The notes beneath the pieces are model-generated. The model searched no databases and had not been told where the DNA came from. It saw nothing but the letters and a program-made list of their open reading frames with translations. Shown one piece after another: positions 11,264 to 23,539 of a stretch of 64,000 nucleotides of DNA. Source of the DNA: Arenicola marina (Eukaryota > Annelida > Polychaeta > Arenicolidae); NCBI GenBank assembly GCA_964019135.1, contig OZ025248.1:76018119-76082118 (forward strand). Direction: 5' to 3'. The translations under genes and the position numbers were made by a program. Within the stretch, counting starts at the first letter, position 1; every line of letters starts with the position of its first letter.

Positions 11264-12995
11264 TAAAGTCAGTCATAAATGCTGTAGACACACGTTTCGA
11301 CCCATATTTTCCACGAATTTACCTCGATCACTCTCAAAATTACTGACGCGAGAAAGCAATACTAGACCATTTTAATGATACTAAACTTACGTTTGTACTG
11401 CAATGTTATCCTTTTTTAAGACATAAACAATATTTCTCCATGCTGACACTCCATTGGCAGCAGACACACTTTCGCAAATAGACTAAATCACAGACAATGA
11501 AAGGCTCTATAGTTGCCATTGCATCCTTGTGGCTGGAATAAATATAGAGCATGTATTGTTCAAAGCACATTCAGCGCCATGGCAACCATCATTTTATGAC
11601 GTGTGTTGTAGTCTTTTGGCGACAGAGCATTTTCTGCCAATGGCATGTCAGCATGGAGAAATATTCTTTGTATCATAAAAAAGGATAACATCGCATTACA
11701 AACGTAAGTTTGGTATCATTAAAATGGTCTATAGTCGGCGCGTTTAATATCTGCCACCTTGCTTTCGTAAATATTTTTGTCTGTGTACTATTTGCAGCCA
11801 CGATTTATGTATTTATTTTCTCCATTACACGAGACCCGTGTGAATTGAACTTACTTGAAAGTATATCTTGTTTAATAACAGCACAACACGATAGTCTCCA
11901 GCATAAAGTATAGCAGACGAAAGTGTGTTGACAGCCGGCTTTTTTTTTACGTCTTAAGGTGAAGGTCATATTACTGCATTTTTATTGGTTAAAAGATGTA
12001 AGCCCACGGAAGAGTCTAATATCAGGCACTAGAAAAGGGGACAGAGCATTGTGTGCCCATGCAAAGTTTAAGTTTCTATACTAACAGTAATTTTAGCGTC
12101 TCAAAGCAAAAGCAATTGCAAAATGAATATTCACATATATGAGAGGAACTATAAATGCATGTAAGCTTAAAGTTGCATGTCGAGCTCTTTCCCGCCAAAA
12201 CTAATGAGGTCAAAATATATATAAGAAACAGTCCTTGAATCATTCAAGACTTCTTTTATCTATACTCCACCCATACCAGACTGCCAAATAGTGTCTCTTA
12301 GCCTTGTCCGTGATATCAATTTACCACAAGTTTTCATTTTAGTGGTAAACGTCATCAGTTTGTGTACTTCGCGATGCTTTGGTATAAGTAGCAGTGCCGC
12401 GACCGAGTTCTGTGGTGTCCCAGGATAGACACTTTGCCACACCACAGCCGAAACGGCGATGTTTATCAGGTTTCTGAATTTATAGAATGAAACAATCGAG
12501 TTTTCTGTAAATTTTGATATAAATTTCGCCTCGGCTTAGTTTTGGCGGGAAAGAACTCGACATGCAACTTTAATTCAAGCTACGGTTTGACATTTACACA
12601 ACCTAACCCCCCTCACCAAAATACCAGCAATACTATCGTCCACAGACATGACAGATGACAAGGTAAACAGAGCAACGGCCATAGCGAAACTTGTCTGCTT
12701 CATTTGCGCGAAACTCATAATGTTGGCATCATGTAAATTCTTTTGACAACAGGACTGTGAGTATGCCAAATTCTGTTAGGTCTTTGGTTCAAGTTGATAA
12801 ATATAGACTGATATAAGGCTTGTCAATGAAACATTTCATGTCAAATTAAAAAACGAGGCGGCAAATAGTTTTTTCCGTGCCGACTATAGTGTTGCTTTCT
12901 CAGTCACATTAGGAATTTTAAGAGTGATCGAGGTAAATTCACGAAAAATATGGGCCGAAACGTGTGTCTATGGCATTTATGACTTTGACTTTAGG
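11264..12995. mobile_element. Foldback-type element with a nested MITE
   Basis: The left end (AAAGTCAGTCATAAATGC, then CACACGTTTCG and CCTCGATCACTCT) recurs as reverse complement at about 12880-12995. A second inverted pair lies inside: 11384-11470 matches the reverse complement of about 11640-11745 (ATCATTAAAATGGTCTATAG). MITE copy 2 interrupts the right half. No transposase is seen. Confidence 0.6.
12167..12573 (-). mobile_element. MITE, copy 2 (inverted, nested)
   Basis: About 407 bp, the same family as 10655-11047 but in reverse orientation. The ends are TTAAAGTTGCATGTCGAGC and its complement. It sits inside the larger foldback element at 11264-12995, so it is the younger insertion. Confidence 0.8.
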
Positions 12996-12999
12996 TCTG

Positions 13000-13620
13000 T
13001 TGGCTGGTGTTAGATCTGAGACAGTTGTTGCTCCGCACAACATGAAACCAACAACGTTAAATGGGGCTAATGTGTCACTTGCCTAGCCCCAACCTTGTCA
13101 CAAGGCTTGTGGCTTATCAGCTGATCAGTCTGCCGTAACAATTAAGGCATTATGGCGTTAACCATGTTATTGTTAACGCCATCAAACGGGGCTAGCCCTG
13201 GTTACTGTCGCAGCACAGCCTCAGGTGCGGAGACTCGCAATAGTCTGATAGTGAACAGGTGAACGCCATCTGTTGACTGTTCCTCATTTTGGATCGGTCG
13301 TGCATGTCGTGAGAGAATACACCTGGTGACACCAAAGCCAAAGGAAATGAATGTATAATCTGATAATGTCAGGGCTGTGTGCTGGGTAGTTTGGTCCGTG
13401 TGTGGTACAGACCTGCAGACAACAGGAGAGGCCCAAGACGTCCACAATCTCCCTTTGGTGAGGCGAGAAAATAACGAAAAAGACACTTCCCCCTCCACAT
13501 TGGTATGCCTGCGTCCGGAGCCGTGGACTTGTGGGTCCACAACCTGTGAAACGTCGCATACGACTAAAATAGACTAATTAAAGAAAACAGCAATGTAGGC
13601 CACGAATCACACAAGCCCAC
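13000..13620. other. No gene recognised
   Basis: Contains a word of about 23 bp ending in GACTTGTGGGTCCACAA (around 13520), which recurs as reverse complement near 42030-42050. This suggests a short dispersed repeat. No supported coding region. Confidence 0.4.
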
Positions 13621-13621
13621 A

Positions 13622-15990
13622 CCATGACGCGGTCCACAACGGGCTCCGGGCTGTAGTTTATTAATTCACATATTACATCAAATGAGGTGTCATACGAAAG
13701 GTCTACATCCCGACAAGACAGGTATATCTTTTAAAATATAAGGAGAAATCATTTACATGGCCAAATCAGTTGGCGAATTGGGTCCCTGTCGGGCACTGGC
13801 CTGAAATATACGGCCCCAAGCTGCCATGACGCTCAACTTAGGCTTGTGGACCCAATGTCCACAACGGGCTCCGGGCTGTAGTTTCGTTATTCATTCACAT
13901 ATTATATCGCATGAGGTGTCATACGAAAGGTGTACATCCCGACAAGACCAGTACATCTTTTAAAATATAAGGAGACATCATTTACATGGCCAAATTAGTT
14001 GGCGAAGTGGCTCCGTGTCGGGCACTGGCCTGAAATATACGGCCCCAAGCCCAAGCCGTGACGCTCAGCTAAGGCTTGTGGACCCAATGTCCACAACGGG
14101 CTCCGGGCTGTAGTTTCGTTATTAATTCACATATTATATCAAATGAGGTGTCATACGAAAGGTCTACATCCCGACAAGACCAGTACATCTTTTAAAATAT
14201 AAGGAGACATCATTTACATGGCCAAATTCTTTGGCGAAGTGGGTCCCTGTCGGGCACTGGCCTGAAATATACGGCCCTAAGCCCACGCCGTGACGCTCAG
14301 CTTAGGCTTGTGGACCCAATGTCCACAACGGGCTCCGGGCTGTAGTTTCGTTATTAATTCACATATTATATCAAATGAGGTGTCATACGAAAGGTCTACA
14401 TCCCGAAAAGACCAGTACATCTTTTAAAATATAAGGAGACATCATTTACATGGCCAAATTAGTTGGCGAAGTGGCTCCCTGTCGGGCACTGGCCTGAAAT
14501 ATACGGCCCCAAGCCCACGCCATGACGCTCAGCTAAGGCTTGTGGACCCAATGTCCACAACGGGCTCCGGGCTGTAGTTTCGTTATTCATTCACATATTA
14601 TATCAAATGAGGTGTCATACGAAAGGTCTACATCCCGACAAGACCAGTACATCTTTTAAAATATAAGGAGACATCATTTACATGGCCAAATTAGTTGGCG
14701 AAGTGGCTCCCTGTCGGGCACTGGCCTGAAATATACGGTCCCAAGCCCACGCCATGACGCTCAGCTTAGGCTTGTGGTCCCAATGTCCACATAGGGCTCC
14801 GGGCTGTAGTTTCGTTATTCATTCACACATTATATCAAATGAGGTGTCATACGAAAGGTCTACATCCCGACAAGACAGGTATATTTTTTTAAATATAACG
14901 AGACATCATTTACATGGCCAAATTAGTTGGCGAAGTGGGTCCCTGTCGGGCATTGGCCTGAAATATACGGCCCCAAGCCCCCGCCATGACGCTCAGCTTA
15001 GGCTTGTGGACCCAATGTCCACAACGGGCTCCGGGCTGTAGTTTCGCTATTCATTCACATATTATATCAAATGAGGTGTCATACGAAAGGTCTACATCCC
15101 GACAAGACCAGTACATCTTTTAAAATATAAGGAGACATCATTTACATGGCCAAATTAGTTGGCGAAGTGGCTCCCTGTCGGGCACTGGCCTGAAATATAC
15201 GGCCCCAAGCCCACGCCATGACGCTCAGCTTAGGCTTGTGGATCCAATGTCCACAACGGGCTCCGGGCTGTAGTTTCGTTATTCATTCACATATTATATC
15301 AAATGAGGTGTCATACGAAAGGTCTATATCCAGACAAGAGCAGTACATCTTTTAAAATATAAGGAGACATCATTTACATGGCCAACTTAGTTGGCGAACT
15401 GGCTCCCTGTCGGGCACTGGCCTGAAATATACGGCCCCAAGCCCACGCCATGACGCTCAGCTTAGGCTTGTGGATCCAATGTCCACAACGGGCTCCGGGC
15501 TGTAGTTTCTTTATTAATTCGCATATTATATCAAATGAGGTGTCATACGAAAGGTCTACATCCCGACAAGACCAGTACATCTTTTAAAATATAAGGAGAC
15601 ATCATTTACATGGCCAAATTAGTTGGCGAAGTGGCTCCCTGTCGGGCACTGGCCTGAAATATACGGCCCCAAGCCCACGCCATGACGCTCAGCTTAGGCT
15701 TGTGGACCCAATGTCCACAACGGGCTCCGGGCTGTAGTTTCTTTATTAATTCGCATATTATATGAAAGGAGGTATCACACGAAAGATCTACGTCTCGACA
15801 AGACATACACTTCTTTAAAAATGAAATGAAACCTCATTCACATGGTCTAGTAAGTTGGCGAACAGGGTCCCGGTCCAGGCACTGGCTTTCAATATAAGAT
15901 CCCAAGCCCACAGCGTGACGTTCAGCCTAGCCTTGTGGACTCAAGGTCCAATGTCCACAGCGGGCTCCGGGCTGTGATGTCTTTATTATT
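13622..15990 (+). repeat. 232-bp satellite array A, about ten monomers
   Basis: The marker CCACAACGGGCTCC recurs at 13859, 14091, 14323, 14555, 15019, 15251, 15483 and 15715, and as CCACATAGGG at 14787, all exactly 232 bp apart. The edge monomers differ (226 and 240 bp) and are more diverged. Monomers contain a GGCTTGTGGACCCAA word and a TTTTAAAATATAAGGAGACATC stretch. The same monomer forms the inverted array at 28951-31300. Confidence 0.95.
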
Positions 15991-18644
15991 TCACATATTA
16001 TATCAAACGAGGCGTCAGATAAAAGGTTTTCCCAGATTGCGAAAAATAAATTCCTTTATTCCCAGGCCACCATGAATTAAATGAAAAATTGCCGGCATAC
16101 AATGTAAAGGGTGGATACATGATATAAATTGGCGATTTCCCAATTCACGGCTATTTATCCTTGAGAATCTCAGTTCACGACTAATGAAAATCCATGATGA
16201 TCGGATAAAATCCCATTCCCGGTTCACGAACAATTATTTTCTGCATTCCCAGTTCACGGTGAAATGAAAAGCGCATTTCCGAGGAACGGAAATACCCCTT
16301 GCCCGACCCCCCCCCTCCCTATTTAAGTTGGTGACAAGCGCACGCCCAGCAGGCGTCCCGTCACATTGCACCGATAGTTTGGCATCAACAAGGATAGTTT
16401 TACACGATCCTTGGTATCTGCTGGATAGCTCGGGCCGAGCACGGCAGATTCCCGCCCGGGGAATTCCTGCGCCAAGTCGTGGCCGCCAATTTCAGCGTTC
16501 ACCAGCAGTTGTGCAGTTGTGCGACGTATCGCGGTCAAAGGTGAAAGTATCTTTGCTCTGGGCGTTTGCTCGGCATGCCTCCCCTATGTTGGGTCCCCCT
16601 CGCAAGCGGTTAGCGCACGCACCGCCCCTTCCCATGCTCCGGGAGCACCCTGGTCTGAGGTGGAGCTATCTATCCATGGCTTAATGTCACAAGTTTGTCG
16701 CACTGCACCCCGGTATTCATTCCCTGGGCTACTTTCGTAACAAGGATCCCTGCAGAAAATTGGGCGCGCGATTCAAATATTGGCCTTGAAATCGCGCCTG
16801 GCATTCAACGAAAAACCGGGTGGCCGCAGGTTGGTATCTGGGATGGGGAGAGGGCGGGATACTACGGGTTCGTCTCGCGCCCTGCATGCCGATGAAACTA
16901 AATAAGATAAAGCTGTCACCAATGGTGTGAAATAGTACGACACCATCGGGGTGACGGGGAGGAGGTGGAGAGCGATGAGAACAGCCCATAAAGCTGGCTG
17001 TAGGCCTATGTATGCATCATTGCTTTGTGTTATCCCCACCCGCCACTACTAAAAAAATTTGATAAGCAACCAACTAATACCCACTTACACTTCTACTAAT
17101 GTATATCCACAATAATTAGCACCCCAGGACAGTGAAGAGTGAGCGGGAGGTATGGGGTGATAAAGCCTACATTGTAAATGTAATCGAATGCGATGCGATT
17201 AATTACTTGGAAATTTCATAATTACGATTACGATTACAGGCAAATAGAAGTAATCGATTCATTACGAATATCTTAATAGATTGCAATTACATAGGTCGCC
17301 TACTATTATTTTGAAAGTAGTCACAATTACAATCATGATTATATTATTATACGGATAATCTAAATAAATAAATTTGATTTTAATCAATAATTTCAGAAGC
17401 CGGGCGATTTATAACCGGCCTTGTTTGGGGGTTAGACAGTTAAGAGATCATAACGCAGCTGCTTTTGCCAGCAGTTTCCGTTTATTCTTTCATCAACACA
17501 TGGGGCATGCGATGTTGGCCATGGTCGGTGAATGAGCCCTATCCCAGTGTCCAGACTCCAGCAGACACGGGGTGTGGCGTGGATAGTCTGCAAGTTGTGT
17601 CTCTCCATCTGTGTGTGTCTCAGTGTGTCTCAAGCCACCCGCCCTGTATATATGCTGGGCGCCGGTCATCCGGAGCTAGACGAGCAGACCCATTTCTATC
17701 GTGGGCAGTTCACCCAGCCAGCCGTCATACATAAAATATAGTATTCGAAACTACAAGCACGCATTTCACAACCCACTGGGTTGTGGCAGGCATGTTTAAA
17801 CCTGACAGCACCGCCTTACTGGCCTCACAATGCATATAGAAGGCAGCTAATGAATGAAACCTTATTTATTCTGGTTATAATTTCTTTGTATTTTCACCCT
17901 GTGATACATTCAAATATCAGCTGTCTGTATGAAGCTTAGCCTGGAGAGCGGCGGATTTCTCATCGCGGGGTTGTGCATTACCCCCGATTGTTTTTTTTTA
18001 CATTTACTGATGGCTGAAACTGTGTCTTCCCCATATTATGGATTATTAGTATAGATTAGTTCAGGCGACCCCTGGCGACCCCGCCAGTTTGCTGGTTTAC
18101 ATATTGTTTAAATAGTTTAACATAAAATACACAAAATATCCTTATAATACAAATTAACACGCTGCATTTAGCATTATCGTCATGCCAGAGAGGGCGGAGT
18201 GGTGGGCAATAGTCACTTATGGCCTCTATGTTAAATGATTGGTAATAAAGAAAGAGCCAATGCTTCATGACTGTATGGATATACCATACGTTGCCGCACC
18301 CTACTCTTGAACCAGGTAGAGTTCATTTTCTAACTATCTAAACATAATTAGCATATCTGATCACGACCGCGGAATTCTCTTTACAAAATGAGTACCGTGG
18401 AGAAGACACAGTCTTCAGCATGAAGAAGGGTTGCAGCCATCAGTAAATGCCATAGCAACTTTTGCCCCTATCAGGAATTGAACGCATAATCTTACGATCA
18501 GAAATCGGCTTTTACCCAGGCTTCATACATACTGCTGGTACTGGAATCGCTTGCTTCTGAACTCATGATACCGTTCTCGCCAAATTCATCCAATATTAAC
18601 TTGTTGAAATAGTTACTTTAAGGTTTAAACCATGGGAAGTATGA
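15991..18644. other. Non-coding, repeat-derived sequence
   Basis: No gene is supported. The 17160-17400 stretch is rich in TAATCG/CGATTAC words, which recur inverted near 24590-24690. A CACTGG...TTCACGG-like motif repeats near 16060-16270. Open frames at 16320-17040 have no recognisable domain. Confidence 0.4.
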
Positions 18645-18754
18645 TTAGCATCCGTCCGTCTGCGAAAGACAATGGATTTGCAGCTTTGTTTGGTTTAAGT
18701 GATACGATTTGCGTCGCGGTATTTGCGCTTATGACTAAATAAACCTCGCCTATC
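18645..18754. repeat. Dispersed repeat X, left part
   Basis: This sequence and 24356-24545 are the two halves of a repeat whose uninterrupted, inverted relative lies at about 26190-26460. The LTR element at 18755-24355 sits between the halves, so it inserted into this repeat. Confidence 0.6.
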
Positions 18755-19166
18755 TGTCACGTTCGTCTAGGGGTCATTTATAACGTATAGATAAAACAAT
18801 GGGCGAAATGAGGGCGAAAGATTGTATTTACATAATACAATAAAATTCTTCTTTCTTTCCCCTCTTTCTTTCTCGTTCTCGTCATACATGGCAGCTAGTA
18901 TTCTTTCGTACAAGTCCGCTTCTCTCAGCATTCACAGCTATAATTAAACAATATAAACAAGTCATAATTATTGGTCAAGGTATACACACATACATTGGTG
19001 GCAATACATGTTTGAACTTATAAACAAATATAAAATATGAATATATATGAATAAAATATGAAATATAAACAAATAAGTACACTTAAGACACTTACGTGAA
19101 CATTCACCATTTCCGTTACCATATCTGGCACCCAGCTCTCACATCATCTTCTAGCAGCAAGACAGC

Positions 19167-19475
19167 TTGTCACCTTGGCACACAGCCGCACAATATACAA
19201 AACCTGGCACACAGCCTCACAATATCATGGCACACAGCCTCACAATAGCATGGCACACAGCCTCACAATATCATGACGCACAGCCTCACAATATCATGGC
19301 ACACAGCCTCACAATATCATGGCACACAGCCTCACAATATCATGGCACACAGCCTCACAATATCATGGCACACAGCCTCACAATACCATGACACACAGCC
19401 TCACAACATCATGGCACACAGCCTCACAATATCATGGCACACAGCCTCACAATATCATGGCACACGGCTACTGCC
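19167..19475. repeat. 23-bp minisatellite within the left LTR
   Basis: About 13 units of GGCACACAGCCTCACAATATCAT. The same unit is present as reverse complement in the right LTR at about 23800-23990 with fewer copies, so copy number diverged after the element formed. Confidence 0.9.
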
Positions 19476-19498
19476 ACTCCCATCTCTACTGCAATTAA

Positions 19499-19870
19499 AG
19501 CAATATATTCCGTAATTTTTTGTATTACCAACCTCTTTTCCATGTCAAATAAGTACATTCTGCCTTGAATTTAAATCCTGAAAGCCTGGGGGCTATCTGG
19601 AGAGAAGCAATTTGGTCACCGTAGCAGAAGTTGGTGGCCGGCTTTATATCCCTGCGCGCCTGTTCGCCGTTCGGTATTTTGTGTGTGATGTCGACAGCGG
19701 CTCGCCATCACGTTCGCGCGCGATAAAAATAGACCGCGCAGATTTACGTTGAAAAGTTTGTTTTACAGACTCAAAGAGATATAAAACATATGCATCATAA
19801 GTTTTGAGATACTTTTAGTCTTGATTCTAAAATGTAAAAAATCTAAGATGGCGCATGTAAGTATATTGCT
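19499..19870. mobile_element. 372-bp TTAA-flanked MITE inside the left LTR
   Basis: TTAA duplications at 19495-19498 and 19871-19874 flank a 372-bp insert that is absent from the matching place in the right LTR. The inverted ends are short (AGCAATATA / TATATTGCT). A TTAA target is typical of piggyBac-type elements, but no coding sequence is present, so the class is inferred. Confidence 0.65.
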
Positions 19871-20019
19871 TTAACCAGACACTAAAATTAACTCGTACAC
19901 AGTCACGCAATTAGACCTTCCCAGATAGAACGCTCACACAACTTGGCCAACTTTGGCACTCCTTCACACAGATGAAACTGACATAGACATCGATAACTCA
20001 AAACCATAACTCGAAAAAG

Positions 20020-20037
20020 TCGGGGCTCGTCCGGGAT
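20020..20037 (+). other. Retrotransposon primer-binding site
   Basis: TCGGGGCTCGTCCGGGAT resembles the retroviral-type site complementary to the 3' end of tRNA-Pro, with one apparent difference. It lies one base after the left LTR sequence, where such a site is expected. Confidence 0.6.
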
Positions 20038-20466
20038 ATATCTAAAATATGTAGCTGATTGTATAACTCCTTCCTCGCGCATATGTATTGCGGTTGGCTT
20101 ATTTTTCCCGTATGATTATACTAAGCCAATAATTTACGTCAAACGTGTCAATTGTACCACCATGGTCGATTTATGTTTAAACTTGTGCTCAGGTGTTTCA
20201 GCTGCTTATCACTTGGAGTGTCAATACTTTATATACGGAACCGCACGTGGAGTGTCCTTGTCATGTTGGAGGCGTGTTGTGGAATATCAAGCAGTGGACC
20301 GAAGCAGGTGGTCTTTATATCTCTTGTTGGGTGAGTGAAATCTACATATTGTTTTTGACTGAGATCGATAATCCAGTTTATTCACTCAAACGAAACCCCG
20401 AAACCAGTTCACGTGATAATGTTAATTATTCATTCATAGATTCTTATTTGTCAAGTTGTCGTGGAC

Positions 20467-21530
20467 ATGGATAACGTAGAGTTGAAAGAGTTAATGGGGC
20501 TTGGCAATGACTTAGGTTATGCCGATAAAGAGGTAAAAGACTTCGTGGAAAATGAAAAGAAAGAAAGGTTGGAAACTCGTAGATGGGACTTGGAGATAGA
20601 ACGCGATGAGAGGCGTATGAATTAAACGAGAGTTTGAAGTAACTAAACTCGAAAAAGAGACTGAATTAGAAAAGGTTAAGAAGGACGCCGAAACAGAAAG
20701 TATTTGTAAAGATAGTACAACTCATCACCAACATGTTCCGGTCCCTAAGTTACCAACATTCCAAGACGGTAAAGACAATATTGACGCATATTTGAATCGA
20801 TTTGAAAGGTTTGCTAATTGTTAGGAATGGCATACGGACGACTGGGCAACTGCTCTTAGTGCACTACTTACTGGACGGGCTTTGGAAACCTACTTCAGGA
20901 TGTCAATAGAAGACGCCAGTGATTATGATAAAGTTAAAACCGCTTTACTACACAGATATCAGTTGACCAAAGACAGGTACAGAACAAAAGAAAGAAGAAA
21001 GTTTTTTGACACTAATGTTGAACCAGGACTGACACCGAGTGAACAGATGGCTCGACTCCGCAGTAATTTAACCAGGTGGGTTGAGTTATCAGATATTAAG
21101 ATGACGTACCATGAACTGGGTGATCTCTTCATTAGAGAACAATTTCTTCGATGATGCAGTCTTGATTTGCGCACATACATTCGTGAGAAAGATCCTCATT
21201 CTAGTGACTCTGTCGAAGAATATGCTGAGCGCTACTTGCAAATTCACGGTTGTACATTAGACGGTAAGAAAACGCGCGTGGTGACCCGTGACAGAGACAT
21301 GCAGAATAACGGGACAGACAAACGTTGTTATAAGTGCAAGCGAATCGGACATGTTGCAGACCGATGTCGCAGTAATGTAACTACATATGAAGATCGGAAA
21401 CAGACAAATAACTCTGCTCCCTCCCCTATTGATAGACGACGATGTTTCCTTTGTGACAAAACAGGTCATATAGCAAGATAATGTCGCAACTCCAAAACTC
21501 CAGGTGTTAAACAAAGAGCGGGTGCAATGA
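20467..21530 (+). pseudogene. Gag remnant with SCAN-like region and zinc knuckles
   Basis: It opens at 20467 with a charged coiled-coil-like region that stops at 20623. The reading then moves to another frame and continues to 21530. In-frame stops are at 20822 (TAG), 21152 (TGA) and 21479 (TAA); all three could be C-to-T changes of Gln or Arg codons. The middle holds a helical region around LGDLFIREQFLR and DPHSSDSVEEYAERY, resembling SCAN-type Gag of Gmr1 elements. It is followed by two CCHC knuckles, one starting CYKCKRIGHVADRC and one broken by the last stop. Such knuckles normally bind the element RNA. Confidence 0.75.
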
Positions 21531-22156
21531 TGTTGACGAATACCGTAGACACTAGTGGTGCTGACTTGTCGATGTCAGATAATGATCTTGAGAATGCTAA
21601 CGTAGAAACCGCTGGTTGTTGCGTAATGAGTGTATCTGAGTTGAAATTAGTCAATGGCAAATATCTCCCAATTGTAAGTGGAGATTGTTCAGAACCAAGC
21701 GCTGATTCCATGGGAATGCCTGTTAGAAAGGGTCTGATTGGTGACACTTTACTCAATGCCTTGCGTAACACAGGATGTAGCGGAGTTGCTGTACGCTCCA
21801 GCTTAGTGAAGCCAGAGCAGCTTACCGGCAAGAATCACATGTGTTTACTAATTGACGGCACTATGCGAAAATACCCAGTTGCCAAGGTTCAAGTAAATAC
21901 CCCATTCTACTCTGGAGAAGATGAAGCTTTGTGCATGCAGAACCCAATCTATGATCTAATTATTGGAAATATTGATGGTGCCAGGAAGCCTACTGATTCT
22001 TTAACCAGTTGGCAAACTAAAAATCCAGCCAAAATTGCTAATACCATTGTAACTAGGAGTCAGACAAAACGACAATGTGACGTACCGCAACCATTACGTG
22101 TTCCTGACGGTGTAGGCGAAAACGTCACTGTTGAATCTCTGATTGATGCCCTCTGA
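21527..22156 (+). pseudogene. Retropepsin-like protease region
   Basis: This is in the same frame as the Gag remnant. It contains the core ALRNTGCSGVAV, where the family has an aspartate in the DTG or DSG triad; here the position is Asn, so it should be inactive. A later YDLIIGNIDGA stretch matches the second conserved half of retropepsins. The frame ends at 22154. Confidence 0.65.
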
Positions 22157-22170
22157 AGTCTCTTTCTAAA

Positions 22171-22990
22171 TTGTGGTTAATGGCTCACGCCGACGATCCA
22201 CCCAAAATTAACAACTCGAATACTTCTGCCTTTACAATTCGGAAGGGACTTCTTTACAAGGTCATTGAACCGCTGATACCAGGTCGCGACGCGATAAGAC
22301 AGTTAGTAGTTCCCAGTTCGTATCGTCCTCAGGTTCTCGCTTTGGCTCATGAATCACTCATTGGTGGTCATTTAGGCATCAGGAAGACCAGTGATAAGAT
22401 ATTAACTCAATTCTATTGGCCAAATGTATATGGTGACGTCACGCGATTCTGTCGATCCTGCGACATTTGTCAATGCACTATTCCCAAAGGCAAATCTGGT
22501 AAAGCTTCTTTGGTTCAACTTCCATTGATTGACAGACCATTCAAACGTGGTGCTGTCGACTTAGTTGGTCCTATTCAACCTTCATCTGACAGAGGTCACC
22601 GATATATCTTGACTGTCATAGATTATGCCACCATGCAGGTACCCTGAAGCTGTTCCCTTGAAGAAAATTGATACGGAGACTGTTGCCGAGGCACTTTTGA
22701 GTATATACAGCAGAGTTGGTTTCCCTGACGAAGTGCTCAGTGACTTAGGTTCGCAGTTTACATCAGACTTGATGAGAGAAGTTTGCAGACTAGTCTCTAT
22801 CAAACAGCTTACTACAACTCCTTACCATCCCATTTGTAATGGATTGATTGAAAAATTTAACGGTACCATGAAGCAGATTTTAAAGCGTCTCTGTAACGAA
22901 AAAACCCAAAGCTTGGGACAGATAATTGCCAGCAGTTTTGTTTGCTTATCGTGAGGCTACTCAGGAAAGCTTGGATTTTCCCCATTTGAA
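22171..22990 (+). pseudogene. Integrase remnant, located upstream of RT
   Basis: The zinc-binding H-H-C-C region is visible (HESLIGGHLGIRKTSDKI, then FCRSCDICQ). The catalytic core shows GAVDLVGP (first Asp), VLSDLGSQFTSD (second Asp) and NGLIEKFNGT (Glu), so the DDE residues are still encoded. A frameshift near 22645 and another near 22950 break the protein. The end carries the SPFEMLYG-like motif in a shifted frame. Confidence 0.8.
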
Positions 22991-23009
22991 ATGTTGTATG
23001 GCTCATGAC

Positions 23010-23400
23010 AAATCGTCTCTTACTTTGAAAATGATGTTGACGAAACAACCGGTGTTACGTATGCCGGATTTTTCTAAGACTTTCTGGTTACAGACAGATG
23101 CGTCAGATAGTGGCATTGGTGCCGCCCTTTTGCAGAGCTACCCAGATGGAAAGTTTCCCATAGCTTATGCCAGTAAGAAACTCATTGCCCGTAAAAAGAA
23201 TTATTCAGTCATAGAACGCGAATGTTTGGCCTTGGTGTGGGCCATTAAACGTTTTCAAACTTACCTATATGGAAAGGAGTTCGTCTTAGAAACTGTTCAT
23301 CAACCCTTAGTTTACATTGACAAATGCAAAGTCTCTAATAGTCGTATTATGAGATGAGCGATGTTTCTCCAGAACTACAAAGATCAGATTCGTGCCATTA
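23010..23400 (+). pseudogene. RT C-terminal end and RNase H remnant
   Basis: It begins just after integrase, with PVLRMPDFSK and LQTDASDSGIGAALLQ (RT-RNase H junction, first RNase H Asp), then ERECLALVWAIKRF (catalytic Glu). The usual TDH motif reads TVH. The RT fingers and palm are absent, so a large deletion joins integrase to the end of RT. The frame ends at 23354. Confidence 0.8.
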
Positions 23401-23539
23401 AGGGCAAAGACAGTGTTATCGCTGATTATCTTAGTCGTATGCAGGAAAAGATGTGTCTTGTGTGCGTAATATTTGTACATAATTTTAGAAACCCGTTGTT
23501 GGTAAAATATGCCGTGATATTTTCTTAAGAAAGGAGTAT

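Larger units (their letters stand above)
18755..20018 (-). repeat. Left LTR, reverse orientation
   Basis: It begins TGTCACGTTCGTCTAGGGG, the reverse complement of the right LTR end. It continues through the 23-bp minisatellite and ends at CTCGAAAAA, about 17 bp short of the true LTR terminus, where the primer-binding site begins. It is longer than the right LTR because of extra 23-bp units and an inserted MITE. Confidence 0.8.

Noticed and set aside
19167-19515. CRISPR-like array (23-bp repeats)
   Set aside because: The units are contiguous without unique spacers and lie in an LTR; this is a minisatellite in animal DNA.
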